DNA of 64,000 nucleotides, from contig NW_020312894.1 of NCBI RefSeq assembly GCF_003265705.1, forward strand, positions 1,774,925 to 1,838,924. The letters run 5' to 3'. Under the pieces are notes generated by a model, which searched no databases, had not been told where the DNA came from, and was given only the letters and a program-made list of their open reading frames with translations. Shown here piece by piece: positions 55,966 through 64,000 of this stretch (positions are counted from its first letter, which is position 1; each line of letters begins with the position of its first letter). The stretch comes from Callorhinus ursinus. Lineage: Eukaryota > Chordata > Mammalia > Carnivora > Otariidae. The position numbers and the translations under genes were made by a program.

Positions 55966-58900
55966 TATGGGCTGCATTTCTAAGCCTTGATGTTTCTTAC
56001 ATGTTCTGAATTTGGGGTTGGGAGAGAATCTTCTTGTTTGATTGATTTTGTAGTTGTTGCTTTATTATTTCTCTCTCCTTCTATATTTGCCCTTCTGGCC
56101 GTACTGTGGAGGCTTTGGACCCTCAGTTCAGAACCAAGTCTGTAAAGGGTGATGGTTCAGGGTCTCAGCCATGAGATGATATTGAGGCTACAATAGATCC
56201 AATCACCCTGCTAGTAAGCGGTGTTACTTAGTTACTGGTTATTGGGTTTCCCTATGTCTTCCTGCCTCTTTGCACACTTTCCGGCCCTTTTCTGTGGCCT
56301 TGGGCAGCACTCAGCAATGTTTTTGTGCTCAGGCTTGTTGCACAAGTGGGGAAGACCCCATTCCACCCCCTAGCTTTGACATTTAGCCTGATTCTGATTG
56401 CCATGACTCACATGGTGCATTTTTAGTTCCCTTTGGCCTGTGCAAGTCAAGTCTTGGCAGCTCTCCTGGCCCCTGAGCCTAGAGCCCAAGAGACCCAGCA
56501 TTTCAATCCTGTGCACTGCTCAGCATTTCTGCTGTTTCTGGTTCACAAAGTGAGATTTATCTTGCTTCTGAGTCCTGAACTGTCTTTCTATTTTTTTCTT
56601 TTACATTTCATCTATTATTGCTATGATTTTGGAGCAAACGGGATGCCCCAAAGCATGAACATACCATGCCAACCTGATAAAAAGTAAGGTCATTTGACCT
56701 TTACTGCTAACTGGACTGGATGAGTGTTGTGTCTAGAGATTAATCTTTGTAGAGACGTAAGAGTAAAACCAAACTCTGTGAAACCAGCTGGGATGCACTT
56801 GACTCAAAGCTGAACATCTCACGATACATTAGGGAAAGTGGTGGCAAACAAGGATTTGAAGAGACAGGTCACAGTTGCTATTTGTTTACAAACCACAAGG
56901 AACTTCAGGGAATTAAGGAAAAGGTACAACATTAATTCCATTTCTGTAGTCATTTGAAAAGAGAACAGATGAGAGTCGTAACATTTAAAAATAATTATCC
57001 CTGTGCATGGTCACTTTATACATCTCCATAAAGAAAGGAATAATACTCAGCCCACAGAATTACAGAAATCTCCATTTCACAAGAGCTGGTAATGAGGGTT
57101 TTACTAGATTCCTTAATCACCCTGTTCGATCATGGCCTTGAATCTCCTTTCTGATAATTTCATCTCCCAAAACAGCAGATCAGAAGACAACACTTCCCGG
57201 GACAAGAGGGAGTGATAACTGAAGTGGCTGTGATGCAGGGATTTGGAGGGGCCATCCTGTCATTGTGAGTCTGTGGCCACAGTCAGGGAAGGTAGGCGGA
57301 GCCCAGGGGCCACAGCACAGATGAAGAGGGAAGACAGAGAAGCATGACTCCAGCGCCTGAGACTGCACCAGGGAAAGTCACAATAAAACACAATTTGATT
57401 GCGTTATCATAAATTAATCCACTGAGAAAAAAAGAAAATGTACCCAAAAAAGTCAGAAACTCTCTGCTAAGGTCAGCATTGAAGAGGACACAGAAATTAA
57501 TAGAGATAAGGTTATGATCCTTAAAAGAAGAGGGTGCTATAAATTCTGCGAATGTGTCAGGGACAGAGAGCCCTTGACTGGCTGAGGCCTCAGAAAGCCC
57601 CAAGCAAGGAAGCCTGGTTCCAGATGGTCCAGGCCAGAGGGTGTCTCAGGAATGCTCCGGTGCCCTGTGTGGGCCATCGATGGGAGGGCTGATGCATGAC
57701 AAGGCTCCTCAGTTCCTGTTTGGCTCCTCTCTCCCCTTGGGACTTAGTCTTCAGACATAAAAAGGAAACTTATCGTTGGTAAAGGTGAAGCAGAACATTT
57801 AGAGTGAGAGGCGGTGGTCCAAAGGCCCATGTGACAGCCCAGGACTGGGCCTGGAGCTTGCGGGATCCAGACTGGGGACATCAGAAGGCACGTGGAGACC
57901 AAGCACAGTGCCAGACAGCTGAAAAAACACTGAGCTACTCCAACTTTCCAGAAGATTCAGAAAATGAGGCAGCTTGCCACCTACCAGTGAGTTTGATGGC
58001 AGTCATGGGCAAGACTTAAGAAGATCTATCTAAGAGTTGCTTTGTACACAGGTAGGAAAAGCATCAGTCCCCTGGGAACAAGCCCGAGCTCACTGAGAAC
58101 AAGTTTTCTTTCTCGGGTAGGTTGACCAGATGGAAAGGCAGGGAAAGCTGTTGCAGCAGCTTCGCTTCAGGCAGACGCTGGTGCCGACACCAGCGTCCAC
58201 CTCCTGGTCATGTTCCTGCCTGGGCCTCGGGTGGACTCTCTGTCTGACATGACAGCTCTAGGAGCAGGTGCAATCTACCCTGAAACTGTTGAGACATCTT
58301 CAGTTCTGTCAAGTGCTCCTATGCCTGGAATATTCAGTCCCGAGCATCCCTGATCAGAAGGGCATGTCCCTCTGAAGATGCAGTGACCAGGACTAATGCT
58401 GAAAGGGGTTAGCCGATTTCTGCAAGTGAGCCCCAGACTCAGGGAGCCCTGCAGCAGCTGCACAGCAACGCTGATACACGAGGCACCCACTGTCGACCAA
58501 GGTTCTGGCTGCTTGTTTGCTCATGGGCTACTTTCCTTTAATCTGCAAGTGATTATGGAAACATGACCTGACTACATCTCTCAGGGAACCAGCCTTCGTT
58601 TGAGGACAGCCAATTTAAGGACAGAACAAGAGACTGGGGATGAGCTGAGCCTCATTTCTGGCCCAGGGTCATATTCGGACATCACGAAGGTGACATTTTA
58701 CTGCAGGTCACAACGAGAGTAAGACTTCCCTTGGCGATCTGCAAGACACACAGAACGCTCTGTAGGGCGGACGCTTGTCATAGGAAAGCTGGCCATGTCC
58801 ACAAGAGGAAGAGAACCATGGGGCATGTGTCATCTATGGAGGGCTTCAACACACCGCACAACTGAAGAAATTGTCAACTGGCAAATGCACCGGGACCTGT

Positions 58901-60853
58901 TCTGTGTTTCTGAAGCTGCCCGTGACCTCCCCTGCTCCGCCAAGAGCACAGGCCCATTTGCTGGGTTTTTTGTGCTGGGCAAACTTAGAGAACACTAAGA
59001 CCCCAGATGGGAATTTCAGAAGCGATCCCTCAGCAACTCCACTGCCAAATGAACTGCTGAGGAGAGAAAGGTGGGGGGGGGGGCTTCGGGGCTGGGCCTG
59101 AATACCCCTTTCCCACACCCTCTTTGCGAAATGGAGCAAGATGAACACCTTGCTCCCTCCCACTGACTCCCCGTCCCCGGTGAGTTGTGTGCAGCGGTAG
59201 GAGACTCCAAGGCCTGGGGGCCAGGCAGGCTCTGTGCACAGCTGTGGGGCTGAGTGTCAGACAGCGGGGAGGTTTTGGGCTTTGGCAAACCGTAAAGCAA
59301 AGCTCCTGGATGAAGGTGGCCAGATTAACGTTACATGGGCACACATGGAGAAAAGGTCTCGCCCGGCCAGTCTGACAACCTCTGGTTTGGAGGATGTGTG
59401 TGAGATTTGCCGTGTGGGGTCCCGTGGCTTGTGCCCCGTGCCGGAAGGCCTTCTCTGTCTCCCATGGCCTCTGAGATGGTGTCTTAGTTGGAATGGGCCT
59501 GAGATGAAGATTCCAGGGCAAGTGGTTTATCTACAAGGAGCAAGTAACGCTGCAGGGGGGAGCGTGGCAGAGAGACGGGTGGGGAGGGCATCCGGTAAAT
59601 GGCATGTCATCACGTCAGCTGCCACCAAGGGGAGCGAAGGTTAATCCAGGGGGGAAACTCCGCTGAGTCTGTGACTGGGGGGCAGATCCCAGGGAGTAGT
59701 CATGCCCTGTAGCATGTTTGCCCAGCTACACGGGTGAGTAAGGTGCAGAAGGGGCGGGCCAGGAACCATTAGCATCTTATCTGCTGCAAGGGGGCTGCTG
59801 GCTCCAGGTGGGTCCTGGGTGTCCTCAGCCTGTGAGCATCTATGCTAAGCAGGGACGGCTGTGTGGCTGCCCCATCTAGAGCCTGGGACGTTCTCCTTTG
59901 GTTCTGGCACTTCTTCCCAGGAGGCCCTACTAGGTCACCAGGTCAAGCCCACCAACCATGAAGAGCGTTCTCTTCAGTCACTGTTCTAACAGACTCAGCG
60001 CTCATCCACCCAGAGTGCACCTGGAACCCACGGGTGTGCTGGGTCGTGTGTAGTGGGAGCCATTGGCCGGTCCTGCTTCAGCAGAGTTGCAATGCTGGGA
60101 AGGCAAAGTCTCAAACAACTGTGTCCGAAGTAGGATACTGTGGTTTGCCTCTCTCAGAGATGCAGAGGGCAAGGTAAGAGTCCAGCAGAGAATGAACTAC
60201 ATTCCTGCTGGTCATTTTCCTTCAGTCACCATAAATCCATCAAGCGCTCATGCAAGCCACACGCTGAGGGTGTACAGATGGGAGAACAGACCCAGCCCTG
60301 TTAAAAGGGCCAAGAAGGAAGATCGAGGGCAGAAGTGTGTTTGGGAAGGCTCTCGAGAGCGCAGTGTGGAGAGTACATTTATGAAGGTGGTGGCGGGCAG
60401 AGGGAATCCAGAAGAGCCTCCCAGGGGCGGTGGTCCCGGAGTGAGGTCAAGAAGAGAAAACTCCGGTATGTGCCATACTGGATGGAAATAAAGCCTTCCT
60501 ATAGTGGCGTTGCTAGTCGAAAGCTTATCAATGATCCCATCATGCTGATGACAGGTAAGCACACATGATCTTCCCGCTGACATCATTCTGGAAGCGTCAC
60601 CCCTAACTCTTCTGAGCACCCAGCTTGGAAATGTGGGGTTATTTTGTATTCACCCACCCTCCCTCCTCAGCCCTGCCCTAACCAGTGTCTAAGCCCTGTA
60701 AATTCTACTGCTAAGTATTTATCAAAACTGTCTAGTCCCTTATTCCTCACTGTCCAGACAACTACCATCTCTCACCTGGGCTATTCCAGCCCTGCCTAGG
60801 TGAGGACTTTTACTCTCTCGTGGGACTCAAGCCTCCAGGCCAAAGGAGGCTCA
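55966..60853. other. Non-genic stretch, AT-rich then GC-richer
   Basis: No gene is recognised. Weak old L2-like similarity may exist around 60215-60420. Frames of 100-160 codons (for example 59030-59521 minus, 59234-59644 plus, 60063-60491 plus) have no domain signatures. A run of G lies at 59072-59083. Confidence 0.45.
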
Positions 60854-60908
60854 AAATTCAGTTCAGACACCCCTGCGCCAAGCGACCGTGGACCTCCTCC
60901 ATCCAGCA
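60854..60908 (+). repeat. Copy 1 of a 55-bp duplication
   Basis: These 55 bp match 62134-62188 with two substitutions (60871 C/T and 60894 C/T). In the frame shared with copy 2 this encodes IQFRHPCAKRPWTSSIQQ and then a stop. Similarity ends exactly at base 60908. The next bases are GTAAGG, a good splice-donor word. Confidence 0.9.
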
Positions 60909-61020
60909 GTAAGGTCACCACCAACAGCTCAAACCCACGTATTCCCTCTGCCTGGCTTTAGTAAGAGCTCATTGCAAGCACATGCCACCCACCCCCCCAC
61001 CCAGCCTGCACCCACAGGTC

Positions 61021-61060
61021 ATACACACACACACACACACACACAGATAAACACACACAG
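61021..61060. repeat. AC microsatellite
   Basis: A clean (AC)n run at about 61023-61046, followed by AGATAAACACACAC. Confidence 0.95.
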
Positions 61061-62081
61061 GCACACTCAACTCTTTGAAATTCTAAGAAACACCCTCATC
61101 CTGTCAGACCTTGCAAGGTGAAATTTCAAAACATACCTGCTTCCTTCAGATGCTGAAAGACGGACAGGAATAAGCTCTTAGGAAAGATTTGGTTCCTACT
61201 TCCAGCAGAATTATGAGGCCATTAAATTGGCTTATAGGGTATTATTTCTGTATTTCCAACCCTGACCAGGACTGATGGGTGGATATATACCTTAAATAAA
61301 AAATAATTAAAGAGATAATGGAATTGTTTTAAAATCTTAACCTGAATTTGAACTCAATCATTTTTTGTTCAAAATGTAGGCAGACTCAGTAGGGCTGAGG
61401 CTCTCCCCACGCTCCTCTCTGAGATTCTATTCAGGCAATTACCTCCGTTCGTGTCAGTAATCTATTTCCTTTAAGTAGCAGATTAGTAATCAGAAGTTGG
61501 GGGCCTTCCATGTGCAGTCTGGTTGGAAAGTTAGGAGCTCAGGGTTGGTTAGCACATAGCCATGCTGTTTGAAATCATCATCCTATCACGGCTGCTCAAA
61601 GAGCTGTAAGTGTGTTTGGGATTCCACACAGGAAGGGAAGGTAGAGAGAAGGAAAGCGACAAAGAAAGTGAATCCGGCACCCAGAATCTTCCTCCAAAGC
61701 CTGGTTATGTTCTGGAGGCTTGAAAAATCACCGAGGAGGTTGTATTTGGAGACAGAATGCCTAGCGGTGGTTTGCTGTGTGCTCAGGAGTGCGTGCATAT
61801 GAAGGCACGTGTGTGCAAGTGAGCAATCACGCTTCTGCATGGCTACGTGTGCGCAGAGACTAGGAGGCGAGGGGGAGAGCTGACAAAGGTAGGTATGGGG
61901 ACCCCACGTTAAGGAGGGAGTGTATGGGAAACCCCACACAGGGCCCAGGCTTCGCTCGTGCCCAAGCTTCTGAGCGCCTCGCTCATAATCCTGGTCACCA
62001 GGAGGAGCCTGAAGGGAGAGCTAAGGACGTTTGGAGGAGTCTGACTTGGCCTACGCTCCACTTGGGAGCAGCTGTCTGCAG
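61061..62081. other. Non-genic stretch between the two duplication copies
   Basis: Mixed sequence without recognised gene or repeat. Confidence 0.45.
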
Positions 62082-62255
62082 AAGGACACAAATTGTACCC
62101 GAGAATGTGAGCGTTCAACGTTCTGTGCCTTCGAAATTCAGTTCAGACACTCCTGCGCCAAGCGACCGTGGACTTCCTCCATCCAGCAACCCGAGAGCCA
62201 GTACAGTTCCTGCGATGTGTGTGAACCTCTGGTTGCTCGGAATGCTTAAGGGAAG
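62082..62255 (+). other. Possible cysteine-rich exon containing copy 2
   Basis: The interval begins after CTGTCTGCAG (acceptor-like) and ends before GTAAGC, preceded by GGGAAG (donor-like). It is 174 bp. The frame runs 55 codons to a TAA at 62247-62249, eight bases or fewer from the donor. The peptide has six cysteines (NCTREC, TFC, HSC, YSSCDVC) and one N-glycosylation sequon (NCT). The polypyrimidine tract is poor. I do not recognise the family. It could be a terminal coding exon, an old pseudo-exon, or chance. Confidence 0.2.
62134..62188 (+). repeat. Copy 2 of a 55-bp duplication
   Basis: About 96 percent identical to 60854-60908, exactly 1,280 bp downstream and in the same orientation. 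After base 62188 the sequence continues ACCCGAGAGCCAGTACAG instead of the donor-like GTAAGG of copy 1, so the divergence point coincides with a possible exon junction. Confidence 0.9.
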
Positions 62256-64000
62256 GTAAGCTCTGTTTTGGATCCAGATTTAAGCTGGGTTCACGAAAAC
62301 AAATGACAGCCATCCAAAACATGAGGAGCTACCCCAAAATGAGTGAAGCTGGCCCATCCACTTTAATGTCTAGCTGACTCGTAGATCTAGAGCCAGGCCG
62401 CAGGTGGGCTGCAGGATGGGAGGGTGCCAATGGCTGGTCTGTTCCTTCCTTCGAGGACCCAGGATTGGCAGCGTGTCCACCCTGTCCACCATCACATGGC
62501 GGGGCATCTGGCAGGACGCCCCCCTCCTGATCCCAGAGATGCCAGCCAGAGAAAGCTTGCAAACATACCCATCCATGTTTAATTATCAATGGTGATGTGT
62601 AATGGGAAGGGACGGGGGGCCCCTAGCTCAGCTTTGGGGCCCAGAGGCGCCTCCCTGGACTTGTCCCAATGAAACGCTAGGAGTTTAGCAAAGTTCTGCT
62701 GGGTTGGGGGTGGGGCAGACCGAAGATGGAGGGGAAATGACAAAGGCATCAAAACACAAAGGGCTCAGTGGTGAACTGGCTGGTGGCGGGGACAGTGGGG
62801 GTCTAGTCCTTGCCCCCTGGCTGACCTCCACGGCCTGCTGGCCAGTCCCCCCGCTTCAGTTCTTGCCCTCTGTCTCAGCCCATGTTCCAGAAATCAGAAC
62901 TCATTGCCACTTTGTTGGGGGTGCAGTTTCAGGGAACGGGGTGAGGGCCAACGGGAAGGAGGCAGGGAAAGAGGGGGACCCCGCATGGGAAGTCATGCAG
63001 CAGACTCCTGCCAAGGGTGACTGACTGCTCACCAGTCACTCCTCACTCACGGGTCTCACTCCGCCCTAGTCACCTCCCAGGTGCTGCCGGAGCCACACCT
63101 AGCATCGTCTGTTGGGTGGGGAGGCAGCACGGTCAGGTATCCCATCGGTCACGGACGTGCCCCGTGCTGGATTAATGACCCCACACTCTGGGTCCTGCAC
63201 GGATTGTGGATGGGTGCCGGGCAGGGTCCTGGGGCATCTCACGTCCGGCCTTGACAAGGAGGCTGCAGAGGTGAGAGGCCCAGGTGGGCTGCTGTTGGGT
63301 TGTGCCTGGGGCGGATGGAGCCCCTGAAGCTGCCTGCGAGGCCAGGGATGGGACAGAGGGCAGACCAGCCCGACCGGCAGAACAGGGTCTCATGCATACC
63401 TCAGTGATCTAGATTCCATAAACAACCAAACAAGAGTGGTAACCACGTGAGGCATTCTGTGTCATCTTTCTCGTGGTCCGACGGCTGGCACCATGGCCTC
63501 TCCCGGCCCGCCTCTTGGCCTGCTGCAGCCCGTGGGCATCAGTTCTGCATTGGAGTCAAAAGCTGCTTCTGCTCTGGCCTTTGTGCTTGGCTTCCACTGC
63601 TCATGCTCTTGTGCTGGGGCCCCACCTGCAGCAGGTGTAGTATGGACACCCCCTGCCCCGAGGGGCCTCCCTGGCCACCCCGCTGAGCCAGCCTGACATG
63701 CTTCTTGTCCGATTTTCAGACTCCATCCAAAAATTCTGACGTGCAGGTCTGGGTGGGCCCAGCATCCTGCATCAGCTGCCAGGCGTCTCCCATGTGGCCC
63801 AGCAATGTATCTGGTTAGTGCAAATTTTTAGTTAGAGAAAATGCATTTTAAACATCATTTTGTTTGCCTCGATGCAAGAATGTTTTATTGACTCTTGGTT
63901 AGCTCTGTAAATCCTTATGATAAGCAGACATTTCATGCTGTGAATCGGATGATCTTATAAATTCATAAGAATCCATGACAAATAGAACCTAGAAGAAATA
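62256..64000. other. Non-genic stretch to window end
   Basis: No gene or repeat recognised. It is GC-rich until about 63.8 kb, then AT-rich to the end. Overlapping short frames occur on both strands. Confidence 0.5.

Overview
The window is nuclear DNA from a carnivoran mammal. The clearest evidence is six copies of the carnivore tRNA-Lys-derived SINE (Can-SINE/SINEC), some with intact target-site duplications, plus 3' ends of a carnivore-type L1 with its characteristic 3' UTR. From remembered consensus sequences, the SINE body (a CTGCCTTCGGCTCAGG-type A/B-box region) looks more like copies from arctoid carnivores (bears, seals, mustelids) than the dog form. That placement is inference. Ancient mammal-wide repeats (MIR, old L1M pieces, MaLR-type LTRs, a Tigger-like and a hAT-like DNA transposon) are also present.

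I found no protein-coding gene, rRNA, tRNA gene or CRISPR array that I can defend. The many open frames come from GC-rich sequence, simple repeats, or L1 and minisatellite sequence. The window is best read as intergenic or deep intronic. The first ~30 kb and several later blocks are GC-rich. AT-rich blocks lie near 6-7 kb, 8.2-10.7 kb, 31.3-33.4 kb, 38.2-42 kb, 44.2-44.8 kb and 53.6-57.1 kb, and mostly contain old L1 sequence.

Layout. 0-4.7 kb: GC-rich sequence with an edge minisatellite and a perfect hairpin near 3.1 kb. 4.7-11.6 kb: hAT remnant, old L1 pieces, a MaLR-type LTR nested in L1 ORF2, two MIRs. 11.9-13.0 kb: a 28-bp minisatellite with an assembly gap, followed by a shorter array of the same unit in inverted orientation. 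14.3-14.6 kb: a nearly whole short Tigger-like element. 15-18.3 kb: an AT-rich candidate conserved block and a CpG-rich block. 18.3-19.0 kb: Can-SINE, MIR, CA repeat. 19-30.7 kb: a repeat-poor GC-rich stretch. 30.7-34 kb: 35-bp tandem repeat, Can-SINE, TG repeat, old L1, MIR. 34.9-38.2 kb: candidate conserved AT-rich block, LTR fragment, an unusually long 356-codon open frame, Can-SINE. 38.8-42.9 kb: old L1M and a younger 5'-truncated L1 with target-site duplications. 43.4-47 kb: Can-SINE, AT-rich candidate element, and an L1 with a 5' inversion (twin priming). 47.8-49.9 kb: MIR, an old repeat, and a short L1 with a perfect duplication. 52.7-53.2 kb: CA-rich array with a higher-order period of about 140 bp. 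54.6-56.0 kb: old L1 carrying two nested Can-SINEs. 60.8-62.3 kb: a 55-bp duplicated segment, one copy inside a possible cysteine-rich exon and the other ending at a splice-donor-like site.

No system of interacting genes is visible. The items most worth a second look are the inverted minisatellite and its gap, the 55-bp duplication with a splice-like breakpoint, the long open frame at 36.7-37.8 kb, the repeat-poor stretch, and the AT-rich candidate regulatory blocks. Family names and orientations of old repeats come from memory of consensus sequences and should be confirmed with RepeatMasker.
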